A stretch of 64,000 nucleotides of DNA, taken from contig AP018533.1 of assembly GCA_003573975.1 (NCBI GenBank), positions 2,542,319 to 2,606,318 on the forward strand. The letters are read 5' to 3'. The stretch comes from Clostridiales bacterium CCNA10 (GTDB lineage Bacteria > Bacillota > Clostridia > Oscillospirales > Oscillospiraceae). The notes under the pieces are model-generated. The model made no database searches. It was not told the DNA's origin and worked only from the letters and a program-made list of their open reading frames with translations. Shown one piece after another: positions 36,063 to 44,116 of this stretch; the first letter of the stretch is position 1; each line of letters opens with the position of its first letter. The position numbers and the translations under genes were made by a program.

Positions 36063-36788
36063 TTATAGCTCAGTTGATAACCGAAAACAAATCTGTTTCA
36101 AGTCTTTCGGTTTCACGGACAGATCAACAACTTTCTTTTGTAGATCTCGCACCATTTCAAAATATTCGACAGGCGCTTGTATTTGCTCCAGGTATCCTAT
36201 ATAGCGAATAATCTGATCCAATGATTTCTTTCTGTACTTGGCAATCTCGCCCAGTTTGGAATAACCGCGTCCCGCCACATAGACCTCAACATTTATGCAC
36301 TGAACAGCCGTTATGTCCAGCGTTTTGTGCTCCTCTTTTTCCGATTTAATCGTTAACAGCAGATTCTTCACAGAATGTCTGATATCATGCTCACATAAAA
36401 ATCGAAGCTCGTCGAACAAATGATTCTTTACGAAATGGATTGCTAACGGTTCAAAGAGCACATCATCCTGATACCAGCCGCCATGAACACAAGAAATCAA
36501 TTCCCGATAACGCTTTTCTGAGATCCACTTCTGTGCGATCATCTTACTTCCTTGCATCCATGCATCCAGCCTGGTTTGAGTCACTTCAGGACTATACCCC
36601 CACTTATCCAAAAGGGGCTGCAGCATCGAATCATTCAGGTGAGCACCGTCAAAATGAGTGCGAATGTGCTCCTCGATGTCACGGGCACATTCCTCGTTGG
36701 CCTGATAGCTCACCCGCCAAAGTGCCAGCTCGTTCCTGGTACGAGCTTCGGCTGCAGAGTAGGGGTAAAGATAGATTTCTTTTTCCAT
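36063..36788 (-). CDS. DUF3849-domain protein
   Basis: 241 residues. Residues 1-90 (YPYSAAEARTRNELALWRVS, YQANEECARDIEEHIRTHFD, GAHLNDSMLQPLL) match DUF3849, a domain common in large conjugative elements and phage-like islands of Clostridia, often within giant helicase-methylase proteins. The remaining 150 residues are helical and unassigned. A GGAGG-type site precedes the ATG at 36788, 12 bases after the gene at 36801 ends. Function unknown. Confidence 0.7.
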   Translation of the reverse strand: MEKEIYLYPYSAAEARTRNELALWRVSYQANEECARDIEEHIRTHFDGAHLNDSMLQPLLDKWGYSPEVTQTRLDAWMQGSKMIAQKWISEKRYRELISCVHGGWYQDDVLFEPLAIHFVKNHLFDELRFLCEHDIRHSVKNLLLTIKSEKEEHKTLDITAVQCINVEVYVAGRGYSKLGEIAKYRKKSLDQIIRYIGYLEQIQAPVEYFEMVRDLQKKVVDLSVKPKDLKQICFRLSTEL

Positions 36789-36800
36789 CCTGAAACCTCC

Positions 36801-37220
36801 TTACGGCAGGCAGCACTTGTTCGGAAGCTGGATGGACAACGGACTGATGCCCAGCTCGTTGAGCAAACAACATAACTCCACCGGTAACTCCAGAAGGTCT
36901 TCGGTCGTTGGGACAATGAGCAACGCACCGTCCGCCACCAGTACGGTGATTTCCTCTCCTACAGGAATCGACGCTTCCGCCAGCAGGTCTGCCGGCAGAT
37001 TGAGCTCAGGCTCCTCGCTGGTATAGCCGGCGCATCCTGCATCCCCGCAAACACGGCTTACCAGCAGGCTGTTTGCGTCACAGTCGCAGATATACTGATC
37101 CGCCGGAGTGGTAATGGGAACTTCCTCACCCGGCGCATAGCCCATCCCGCGCATAACAAAGGCCGGCAGTACCAGAGAGCCATCCTTGCGGATCTTTACA
37201 GAGGTGTGTACCTTACTCAT
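36801..37220 (-). CDS. Protein with two AbrB/MazE-like beta motifs
   Basis: 139 residues starting MSKVHTSVKIRKDGSLVLPA. Two segments read like swapped-hairpin AbrB units: GSLVLPAFVMRGMGYAPGEE and LNLPADLLAEASIPVGEEIT with LIVP after it. Between them is a Cys-rich stretch (CDCDAN...CGDAGCAGY) that might bind metal. AbrB-type folds usually bind DNA as antitoxins or transition-state regulators; no toxin partner is visible. It overlaps the next upstream gene (37213-37749) by 8 bases. Confidence 0.6.
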   Translation of the reverse strand: MSKVHTSVKIRKDGSLVLPAFVMRGMGYAPGEEVPITTPADQYICDCDANSLLVSRVCGDAGCAGYTSEEPELNLPADLLAEASIPVGEEITVLVADGALLIVPTTEDLLELPVELCCLLNELGISPLSIQLPNKCCLP

Positions 37221-37749
37221 CTTCGCACTCCTTTCTGCTACGAGTGCTGCCGCCGTAAATGATATCTCCGACCATCAGCCGCTCCTCCAGTTCGCCCAGG
37301 CAGATGCCGGAAAAGGCCATCATCTCCAACAGGTAGGGAGGAATATCCCGCAGGTCGTGATCATATCCGGCCTCGCAGACGGTAATCGTGTGATCCTCCT
37401 CGTCCACATAGAGACTCAGTTTGGCATCTGTGGGAATGCCGGCTTCTTTCCGCAGATCATCGTCCAGTTCGATCTTGTCGTACTCAAAATCCCCAAAGGG
37501 ACATTCGCCCTCACACCCGCTGCAGGCGCCGCAGGTTTTGGCCAAATGGAAAGAGAGATTAATGAACAGCTGATTCAGACTGTCCAGCGCCTGGATCAGT
37601 TCCATAGCGGTCATCTGCTGCTTCATAATGACCGCTGTATTCTTCAGCGCATGGATCTCAACCTGACCGCTGTCCTCAAAACCACTGATTTTGAGTGCGG
37701 CACTGGGGAGAAAGAGGCCGCCATTCGACAACTGCTTGTTAAATTTCAT
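37213..37749 (-). CDS. AbrB-like protein with a ferredoxin-like cysteine cluster
   Basis: 178 residues starting MKFNKQLSNGGLFLPSAALK. The opening GGLFLPSAALKISGFEDSGQ and the later IELDDDLRKEAGIPTDAKLS again resemble AbrB units. Between them lies CGACSGCEGECPFGDFEYD, a dense cysteine cluster. It is related in layout to the protein encoded just downstream, so the two probably form a pair. It begins 7 bases after the methylase-like gene. Function unknown. Confidence 0.6.
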   Translation of the reverse strand: MKFNKQLSNGGLFLPSAALKISGFEDSGQVEIHALKNTAVIMKQQMTAMELIQALDSLNQLFINLSFHLAKTCGACSGCEGECPFGDFEYDKIELDDDLRKEAGIPTDAKLSLYVDEEDHTITVCEAGYDHDLRDIPPYLLEMMAFSGICLGELEERLMVGDIIYGGSTRSRKECEDE

Positions 37750-37755
37750 CTGCTT

Positions 37756-38778
37756 TTATCCTCCTTTTATATCGTCTGACTCAAAGTTGGGAATGACTTT
37801 GCTTCCTGTTCCGCCAACAGTTCTTCCCGAAATGCTGTCAGATCCTCTGTCGTGGGCGTATAGCTCCTTGATTCGAGCGCAGTTAAGGGGAAAATTGCTC
37901 CACATATCGTGGGGCTGACTTCCGAAGCTGGTCAGCCCAGCCGCATAGCTGTAACGGATCAATTCATAGAACCATGCAGCCTTCTGAACATCGCTGGCAG
38001 GACTGTCACGGGCTAATGTAGCGCGGACCACATCGAAATCCTCCCGCGAGTTCAGCACATATCTGAGTGCTTCCATCAGTTCCTGCGGCTTATCTCTTAC
38101 ACAGCGGTAAAGGTTGACCAGCAAGCTGTTGAAATCGTTGTACACCTCAAAATCATTGCCGGGGGGCTTATGGAACAGCACCCAACCGCCCCCGCCAAAG
38201 ACCTCGATATACCGCTCATAGTAGACTGGGAACAAAGTGACGATGAGCTCTCGAAGTGCTTTCTTGCCGCCAATCCAGCTCATGAAACTATCCGGAAACC
38301 CGACCCAGATGCCCTCCATATTGTTGCGGCTTGCCAGCTTGACCCGGATGCCGTAGTCGCCCCTGTCGGGAAGCATCGCCGGGTCGCTATTCTGAGAGAG
38401 ATCAAGCGGCGAGGAAAGTCTGATAAAATTTCCATCGCAGAAAGTATTCCCGTCTTTTTGGCGATACGCCGCTCCTACCTTTGCCGGGTCAAGAAATTCC
38501 CGAGTCTGGGAGGAAGGGTAGAAGATATGCTCCATGACGAAGTTACCCAGGGCAAAGTCGTTCCCGGCTCCATAGAGCAATTCGTAGTGCTCCAGCTGAT
38601 TGGCAATCTGCATTACATCGCAGGTTGCTTGCGGCTGCTCGATCTGCATGGCCCCGCGAAACAGCAGAGCCTCTTTTGCAGTCATGTTTTCAAACCGGCG
38701 CGCCAACCACTCATACTGTGACTTGGTCATTTCAAGGCCATCCAGCAAATCAAAAAGTTTGAGATCCTGCGTACTCAC
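37756..38778 (-). CDS. Chimeric ORF: unknown N-terminus joined to a truncated D12-class adenine methylase
   Basis: 340 residues. Residues 1-165 are an unrecognised helical domain with a LEHYELLYGAGNDFALGNF segment of the ArdA-like kind. From residue 166 the text is a D12-class N6-adenine methyltransferase: FMSWIGGKKALRELIV (motif X), IEVFGGGGWVLFHKPPGND (motif I), YNDFNSLLVNLYRCV, RYSYAAGLTSFGSQPHDMW. It breaks at SNFPL before the catalytic (D/N)PPY motif and ends in about 40 foreign residues. An alternative frame at the end reads TPTTEDLTAFREELLAEQ, which looks like the original tail of a third gene, so a frameshift or deletion is likely. Methylation activity is not expected. The GTG start overlaps the upstream stop by 4 bases. 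Confidence 0.7.
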   Translation of the reverse strand: MSTQDLKLFDLLDGLEMTKSQYEWLARRFENMTAKEALLFRGAMQIEQPQATCDVMQIANQLEHYELLYGAGNDFALGNFVMEHIFYPSSQTREFLDPAKVGAAYRQKDGNTFCDGNFIRLSSPLDLSQNSDPAMLPDRGDYGIRVKLASRNNMEGIWVGFPDSFMSWIGGKKALRELIVTLFPVYYERYIEVFGGGGWVLFHKPPGNDFEVYNDFNSLLVNLYRCVRDKPQELMEALRYVLNSREDFDVVRATLARDSPASDVQKAAWFYELIRYSYAAGLTSFGSQPHDMWSNFPLNCARIKELYAHDRGSDSISGRTVGGTGSKVIPNFESDDIKGG

Positions 38779-39323
38779 TGCGGCATCATCTCCATTCCCA
38801 GTTTGTTTTCTTCATTTTCTGCCTGCTCCACGCAGTGGAAGGGACTCCATCGTCCACAGCAGGGACAGGCAATCATACCATTTGCAGATTGGTCGACCTG
38901 CTCTTGTGTCACTTCGCCAGGCGTATTACAGCATTCATTCACAACTGTAACAAGATGTGCCGTTTCCAGCACCTCCGGGCGATATTGTCGGTTGAATGGG
39001 ACAAAGTGGACCCAGAGTGGGTTATCAAACAGCCTGGCTACATGCAATTGCAGGGCCTCTTTTCTGACCACCTCTTTGGAAGCGTGAGCATAGTTGTGGT
39101 TCGTCTCCCATTCAATGAGGGACTTGAGCAGAGCAGATTCTCCCTTGCGGTTGATCAATGCCTCAGCAATTTGACACCACGCTTTTTCCTCGATTTCTCC
39201 GAGGTCGGTCTTTACCCCTGACCAGGGATGGTATTTTTTGTCGCGGCCAGAGCCGCTGCTGTTGCAGTAGAACACACCATGGAGCCAACGGATATCAGGA
39301 AAGTCTATGGATGTTAAATCCAC
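38775..39323 (-). CDS. Hypothetical protein with C-terminal zinc-finger-like motif; start codon doubtful
   Basis: At least 182 residues (MDLTSIDFPDIRWLHGVFYC...). The C-terminus has MIACPCCGRWSPFHCVEQ, a zinc-finger-like cluster; the rest is unassigned. A GTG at 39323 gives the listed start but has no RBS. The frame continues upstream through ILKQTITAPEQV to an ATA at 39356, and AGGAGG stands exactly 8 bases before that ATA, so the original start was probably an ATG there, or ATA is used. The IS110 element begins within 30 bases upstream and separates it from the rest of the operon. Confidence 0.6.
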   Translation of the reverse strand: MDLTSIDFPDIRWLHGVFYCNSSGSGRDKKYHPWSGVKTDLGEIEEKAWCQIAEALINRKGESALLKSLIEWETNHNYAHASKEVVRKEALQLHVARLFDNPLWVHFVPFNRQYRPEVLETAHLVTVVNECCNTPGEVTQEQVDQSANGMIACPCCGRWSPFHCVEQAENEENKLGMEMMPQ

Positions 39324-39387
39324 TTGCTCGGGTGCGGTGATCGTTTGCTTGAGTATTAAGAATACCTCCTATTACAATAAATTTGGA

Positions 39388-39644
39388 CAGGAAAGCCGGG
39401 CAGCCAGTCCGGCTTTCTTTCCATCTCGTGCCTAAGCTACAATAAGAGGAGCAACTGGCTGACCCTTGCCTCCTTGGGCTTTTATGTCCGTTGGAAAGAC
39501 TGTTAGCCATCCTCTTGTTGCAGCGTTCGATTTGAGCAGGTTGAGCCACAGGATGCCGGAGAGTTCGTGTCACCCAATAGATTGAATCGGCAGCGAGAAA
39601 AGATGGATTTCCGGTTGCAGATTCTTTGTGTTGGAGGAATGTGA
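39388..39644 (+). ncRNA. Candidate bridge RNA region of the IS110 element
   Basis: The non-coding left end between IS edge and transposase ATG. In IS110-group elements this region is transcribed as a bridge RNA whose loops pair with target and donor DNA. It contains a stable hairpin GAAAGCCGG/CCGGCTTTC near its start (39391-39417) and several further short stems. The RNA is inferred from family knowledge and the clear lack of coding sequence; loop assignments need folding with the exact IS ends. Confidence 0.55.
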
Positions 39645-40853
39645 ATGAACTGCGTTGGCATCGATGTTTCCAAAGGTAAGAGCATGATTGCAGTCATGCG
39701 GCCCTTCGGAGAGGTAGTGGTTTCACCCTTTGAAGTGCGCCACACCGCCAGCGAACTGAGCGAGCTGGCAAGGCTGCTCAAAAACCTGGACGGTGAGACC
39801 CGCGTGGTGATGGAATCCACGGGCAATTACCATGCGCCGGTGGCCTGGCTGCTCCACGGCACGGGGTTTTATGTCTCCGTAGTCAATGCAATGCTGGTGC
39901 ACGACTACGGGAACAACAGTTTAAGACGGGGCAAGACCGACAAGAAGGATGCCGTGAAGCTGGCCAACTACGGCCTTGACCACTGGCTCACACTTCCGAG
40001 ATATGTTCCGGAAGAGGACACCCGGCTCATGCTGAAGACCTGCTACCGGCAGCACCAGCAGTATTCCAAAGTACAGACCATGCTGAAAAACAACCTGATC
40101 TCCCTGCTGGACACCGCTTTCCCAGACGCAAACCGCCTGTTTACCAGTCCGCCCCGCGCCGATGGCAGTGAGAAGTGGGTGGACTTTGTCGCCACTTTTT
40201 GGCATTGCGAGTGTGTCTGTGGTCTGTCTAAGAAAGCCTTTACCGCCAAGTACCAGAAGTGGTGCAGAAAGCACGGCTACAATTTCAGCCAAGATAAGGC
40301 GTTGGATATTTATGCCTCTGCCTGTGGACGCTTCGGTGTCATGCCGAAAACAAATACGGCAAAACTTTTGGTAGAACAGGCCATTTCCCAACTCCAGACA
40401 ACTTCCGCCGCATTAGCTGCTCTCAAGCAGGAGATGCAGTCTCTGGCAGCTTCTCTGCCGGAGTATCCTGTAGTGATGGAAATGTTTGGTGTTGGCCCTA
40501 CACTCGGCCCCCAACTCATAGCTGAAATTGGCGATGTGCGCCGTTTTCATTCCAAGAAAGCGCTGGTGGCCTTTGCAGGCATTGACGCCCCGCCCTACCA
40601 ATCTGGCCAAATAGATGTCCGCAGCCGCAGCATTTCCAAGAGGGGATCTGCCTCACTGCGCAGGACACTTTTCCTGGTGATGGGCGTCCTCCTGCAATGT
40701 GCCCCAATGGATGAGCCGGTCTACCAGTTCATGAACAAGAAACGCTCTGAGGGCAAGCCATACCGTGTCTACATGATGGCATCCGCCAACAAGTTCTTGC
40801 GTATCTACTACGCTTCTGTGAAAGCCTATTTGGATTCCCTGGAACACGACTGA
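39645..40853 (+). CDS. IS110-family transposase (DEDD/RuvC-like plus Tnp20)
   Basis: 402 residues. N-terminal RuvC-like domain: CVGIDVSKGKSMIAV (first D), VMESTGNYHAPVAWLL (E), KTDKKDAVKLANYGL (DxxD). C-terminal transposase_20 domain: MFGVGPTLGPQLIAEIGDVR, FHSKKALVAFAGIDAPPYQS, SKRGSASLRRTLF with the catalytic serine. These mark the IS110 group, which moves by a bridge-RNA-guided reaction. The start is preceded by GGAGG. All family motifs are present, so the element may be active. Confidence 0.93.
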   Translation: MNCVGIDVSKGKSMIAVMRPFGEVVVSPFEVRHTASELSELARLLKNLDGETRVVMESTGNYHAPVAWLLHGTGFYVSVVNAMLVHDYGNNSLRRGKTDKKDAVKLANYGLDHWLTLPRYVPEEDTRLMLKTCYRQHQQYSKVQTMLKNNLISLLDTAFPDANRLFTSPPRADGSEKWVDFVATFWHCECVCGLSKKAFTAKYQKWCRKHGYNFSQDKALDIYASACGRFGVMPKTNTAKLLVEQAISQLQTTSAALAALKQEMQSLAASLPEYPVVMEMFGVGPTLGPQLIAEIGDVRRFHSKKALVAFAGIDAPPYQSGQIDVRSRSISKRGSASLRRTLFLVMGVLLQCAPMDEPVYQFMNKKRSEGKPYRVYMMASANKFLRIYYASVKAYLDSLEHD

Positions 40854-41054
40854 TTTCCCTGCGCTATACCATCTGGCTGGCCGCCGTTTCGATTTTGAGT
40901 TGCTCAGCGGCTTGATTTTGTGTTGCCTTTTTCGCTGCTCCCAAAACCTGAAATTTCTACTTGACTTTTGTTAGCAGGTCTTTCCATATGCGTAGAGGTG
41001 GCTTTATACCATTGGAGGCCGGTCGTACTGATAGTCGCCTCCGGCTCTTACACC

Positions 41055-42137
41055 TTATCCAAGCTCCATCCCGCCCAGCTGCGGTTCCTGTTTCTGTTGC
41101 CCAATGGTTTGAATGGACTGTCCATCCCGGCGCTCCAGCAGCCCGTACTCCGTTTGAATGTTATTGCGGGACGCCAGAATCGCTTGCCCATAGGTGTGAA
41201 GATTGATATGAGGACGGATCATCTTGGCGGCCTTCTCCGGAAGAATGAAAGCCAGTTCCTCTGCCGCTGCATCTTCAGGGGATGCGATGCTCGGAGAAAG
41301 GATATACTCGTCAAGCTGTTCTGCCAGATCCAGAGCATCTACAATATTCTGGCAATGTGTCGCTGTCATGAGTGCCTTGTAGGCAGGGAGAGCCGCGGCC
41401 GACATTTGGGCAAGTACATCTCCAAGCCGTTCGATGGTTTCAAAAGGTACTGCGTTGGTAATGTGTTCCGCCAATTGCGGGACTTTGCAGTCCATGCAGG
41501 TACACTCAACGGCGCCCCAATCAACATATCCCAGGCAGCGCACTGCCATCTCCAATGCGTTATCTTCGGCAGGAAGCTTCAAATCCACCACATCGGTTCC
41601 GGCAAAGGGGAGATTATCATGGTGTGCAGTCAACCGCAGGTGGATTGTATAGGCCGGCTCGACAGGCTGATTCAGCGTGATTTCCGGCGCCGACTTCAAG
41701 TCGGAGTGCTGTACTACATAGCCACCCAAGCCGGAGATTCCACTGGGAACATATACGCCGCATTCGCCCATGCGTGCCATTTTCCCGACCTTCTCAAAGT
41801 CCAGAAGCTCAAATGCCGCATCTGACATTCCTTCCACTTCCGGAACAAAACCATTCTCTGCGTAAAATCGCCCTAACTGTCCATCTGATACAACCGATTC
41901 CACCACATGGCAGCAGTCCACACTTTCTGCCAGATCCCGAAGGCGTTTCAGTGTGATGGATTCTTGTTTCTGGAAATCCACCCGAACCAGTCCTTCGAAG
42001 GCGATGCGCTGAACCTCATTCAGCCTGGAGAGGCGTTCTGCCAGGTCATTCAGCTCCAGCAGGTTTGTTGCTGAACATACAAGACTGGAGCGCAGCACCT
42101 CAAAGTCACGGTACTCCGTATGGTGTGATGACTCCAT
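41055..42137 (-). CDS. ArdA-like antirestriction-type protein
   Basis: About 360 residues. The segment NLLELNDLAERLSRLNEVQR...LKRLRDLAESVD resembles repeats of ArdA-like proteins of clostridial elements; later parts (DVVDLKLPAEDNALEMAVRC, CLGYVDWGAVECTCMDCKVP) are a second domain found with it. ArdA proteins mimic DNA and block type I restriction. The start at 42137 is chosen as an internal ATG overlapping the gene before; no strong RBS is visible, and the N-terminus may be missing through the same rearrangement that cut the neighbour's tail. Downstream the operon is interrupted by IS110. Confidence 0.55.
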   Translation of the reverse strand: MESSHHTEYRDFEVLRSSLVCSATNLLELNDLAERLSRLNEVQRIAFEGLVRVDFQKQESITLKRLRDLAESVDCCHVVESVVSDGQLGRFYAENGFVPEVEGMSDAAFELLDFEKVGKMARMGECGVYVPSGISGLGGYVVQHSDLKSAPEITLNQPVEPAYTIHLRLTAHHDNLPFAGTDVVDLKLPAEDNALEMAVRCLGYVDWGAVECTCMDCKVPQLAEHITNAVPFETIERLGDVLAQMSAAALPAYKALMTATHCQNIVDALDLAEQLDEYILSPSIASPEDAAAEELAFILPEKAAKMIRPHINLHTYGQAILASRNNIQTEYGLLERRDGQSIQTIGQQKQEPQLGGMELG

Positions 42138-42630
42138 TGCCCTCATCAATGAGGAGCAGAGCGGTTTCATAGCCGTCAAGGGCGTCCAGCTCCTCTTTGC
42201 TGGCGCAGCCGCCATTCAGCACCATGTAATGATCTCTGCCGACCTGCTCTAAATCAGAAAAATCTGTGATGACCGTGACCTGCTGGCAGGAAAATGTCAA
42301 GTTGATTAGGTCGGTCATGTCGGAATAGTCGTAGCTGACCGCCGCACCCTGGAACTGAGCGCCCTCCTGTGCATAACAGAAGCTGTCCAGCCGCTTGGCC
42401 AGATAGTCCAGCTCGTCGATATTTACAGGTTTTCCCTCCAGTCGCTTCAGGATGGGGTACTCACCAAGGATCTCGTCCATTTGGCAGTCCCTCGCCAGGG
42501 GATCTCCCATATCCATCGCATTCAGCGCCTCCATGATTCCGTCATACTGGTTGTGCGGGATTGGGAGGGGAACGGTAAACTGTCCGTACTCGGGATGCTT
42601 CGGATTTGATAACACAGCATTCATTCTCAT
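42106..42630 (-). CDS. ArdA-like antirestriction protein
   Basis: 174 residues starting MRMNAVLSNPKHPEYGQFTV. The order IPHNQYDGIMEALNAMDMGD, LKRLEGKPVNIDELDYLAKR, MTDLINLTFSCQQVTVITDF and VGRDHYMVLNGG is that of the ArdA-like family carried by Clostridia conjugative elements. Such proteins protect incoming element DNA from type I restriction. The C-terminus stops at VITPYGVP, where relatives continue, so the tail may be truncated. GGAGGAATACG precedes the ATG at 42630. Confidence 0.75.
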   Translation of the reverse strand: MRMNAVLSNPKHPEYGQFTVPLPIPHNQYDGIMEALNAMDMGDPLARDCQMDEILGEYPILKRLEGKPVNIDELDYLAKRLDSFCYAQEGAQFQGAAVSYDYSDMTDLINLTFSCQQVTVITDFSDLEQVGRDHYMVLNGGCASKEELDALDGYETALLLIDEGNGVITPYGVP

Positions 42631-42652
42631 CGTATTCCTCCAATGCCGAGCC

Positions 42653-43315
42653 CTACATCTCCATCTGAGGGCTATAATCCTGTCTGTGTTCCAATTGGGT
42701 GTCCAAGTCGGGGACAGAGAACTCGATTTTGATTCTGGCTTCTTGGATGGCTCTTATCTGTTTGTCATTCAAATTTGGGTCTTCTGCCAACAGATGATCC
42801 GTTGCACGATAAATCTCTGTCAACTCCTCATTGGAGAAGAGACTGGCTTTGGGGATCAGACCAGAGCGGACAGCGAAGTCCCGTTTGGCTCCTGCAAAAT
42901 CATCCTCATAATAGTGCCCATGGCTGACGCCGACCCTTTCATAATCCCAGATCCATGTAACGAACTCATAGCCCCGGCCGGTGCCTCGCTCTCTGCCCGC
43001 CAGCACAGCCCCGCCGAAATCCGCAAGCAGATGAAACTTATTGTCAAGACCACGAGCACGGAGCAGGGGGGTGTTTTCCATAGCCTCCACATATTCAAAT
43101 ACTCTGTCGGCTGCAATGGCGACCCTGTGATACAGCTCGTTGGCCTCTGGATTCTTGCTCCCGGACGGAAGCATAAATACTTCGTTCCCAGGAGAAACAG
43201 AAAGGACAGGCTGTCCATCGAGAAAAATCTCCAGCCGCCTGTCCTCTTTGCTAAGGGATTCAATTTGCTCCTTTCCGAGACACCGGGATAGTTCCTCAAA
43301 AAATTTACTCCCCAC
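42653..43315 (-). CDS. Hypothetical accessory-operon protein
   Basis: 220 residues from a GTG with TTGGAGGTTTACA upstream. Starts GSKFFEELSRCLGKEQIESL; middle part ELYHRVAIAADRVFEYVEAM, FGGAVLAGRERGTGRGYEFV, THIWDYER-like text; no known domain. Soluble, acidic. Similar proteins accompany ArdA-like genes in large elements, which is context only. It is the first gene of the accessory operon, followed within 22 bases by the ArdA-like gene. Confidence 0.65.
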   Translation of the reverse strand: MGSKFFEELSRCLGKEQIESLSKEDRRLEIFLDGQPVLSVSPGNEVFMLPSGSKNPEANELYHRVAIAADRVFEYVEAMENTPLLRARGLDNKFHLLADFGGAVLAGRERGTGRGYEFVTWIWDYERVGVSHGHYYEDDFAGAKRDFAVRSGLIPKASLFSNEELTEIYRATDHLLAEDPNLNDKQIRAIQEARIKIEFSVPDLDTQLEHRQDYSPQMEM

Positions 43316-43344
43316 TGTAAACCTCCAATCTTGTTACTTCATTG

Positions 43345-43381
43345 AAAATAAAAAAAGCCCGTGCATTTTTTGCACGGGCTT
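43345..43381 (-). terminator. Terminator upstream of the accessory operon
   Basis: AAGCCCGTGCA and its inverse (11-bp stem) followed on the minus strand by a T-rich run. It stops transcription coming from the tRNA side before the accessory operon. Confidence 0.8.
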
Positions 43382-43430
43382 AGGAACACATCTTTTAACT
43401 GAGTGTTCGTCCTCATATTCTTCTTGGATA

Positions 43431-43472
43431 AAACAATAACTCACACAGCATTGACTGTGTGAGTTATTGTTT
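43431..43472 (-). terminator. Terminator of tRNA-Ala
   Basis: AAACAATAACTCACACAG and its inverse form an 18-bp stem directly after the CCA end of the tRNA, with T-rich sequence on the minus strand. Confidence 0.85.
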
Positions 43473-43548
<76 letters not shown>

Positions 43549-43740
43549 GAATATTTTGTGCGCTTTTCTATCTCGCCTCAGCACAAGATATATATTACCA
43601 GACAGATCGCGATTTGTCAACAAGAAAATTAAATTTTTTCACTTCCTTTCCGCCGTCCCGATTGGCAGAAAAGTAGGGTCGGGACGGGAGTCACCAAAAA
43701 CAGACAGGGCCACAGTTTGGACCGAACAGAGCACAGAAAA

Positions 43741-43766
43741 CGCCGCAGCACATCAGTGCTGCGGCG
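43741..43766 (-). terminator. Terminator of rpsU
   Basis: CGCCGCAGCAC/GTGCTGCGGCG stem of 11 bp with a four-base loop followed by TTTTCTG on the minus strand, 10 bases after the rpsU stop. Confidence 0.85.
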
Positions 43767-43776
43767 ATTCATGGGC

Positions 43777-43959
43777 TTAGTAATACTTTTTGCGGTTCTT
43801 GCGAGCGGCCTCGGACTTTTTACGGCGCTTGACGCTGGGGCTCTCGTAGTGCTCACGCTTGCGAACCTCGGCCAGCACACCAGACTTGGCACAGCTGCGC
43901 TTGAAACGCTTCAGAGCGCTCTCCAAAGACTCGTTTTCTCTGACACGGACTTCCGACAT
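43777..43959 (-). CDS. rpsU: 30S ribosomal protein bS21
   Basis: 60 residues: [20 protein letters not shown], then [20 protein letters not shown] and a basic tail, exactly the size and sequence pattern of bS21 in Clostridia. It binds near the 3' end of 16S rRNA on the small subunit platform and helps initiation. GGAGGGAGGG precedes the ATG. Monocistronic with its own terminator; core gene marking the return to chromosome after the accessory block. Confidence 0.97.
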   Translation of the reverse strand: MSEVRVRENESLESALKRFKRSCAKSGVLAEVRKREHYESPSVKRRKKSEAARKNRKKYY

Positions 43960-44116
43960 TTATATTTCCCTCCCTCCGGCGCGGCGGGGCGTCCCCTGCT
44001 GCGAAAGGGCCATTTATATGGCTTTAACAGAACCATTATATTTGAAATCAAGTCAAATGTCAAGTTCTTCTTTGGTCGAAAAATTTGAATTTTTTGTGAC
44101 CGTGGAGCGGGCAGGC

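Larger units (their letters stand above)
39376..40972 (+). mobile_element. IS110-family insertion sequence
   Basis: About 1.6 kb with one transposase gene, a 270-base non-coding left end and a short right end. IS110 elements lack inverted repeats, so the edges are approximate: the left edge is after the AGGAGGT region of the interrupted operon and the right edge is near the TTGTTAGCAGG sequence. It separates two genes of the minus-strand accessory operon. Confidence 0.75.
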
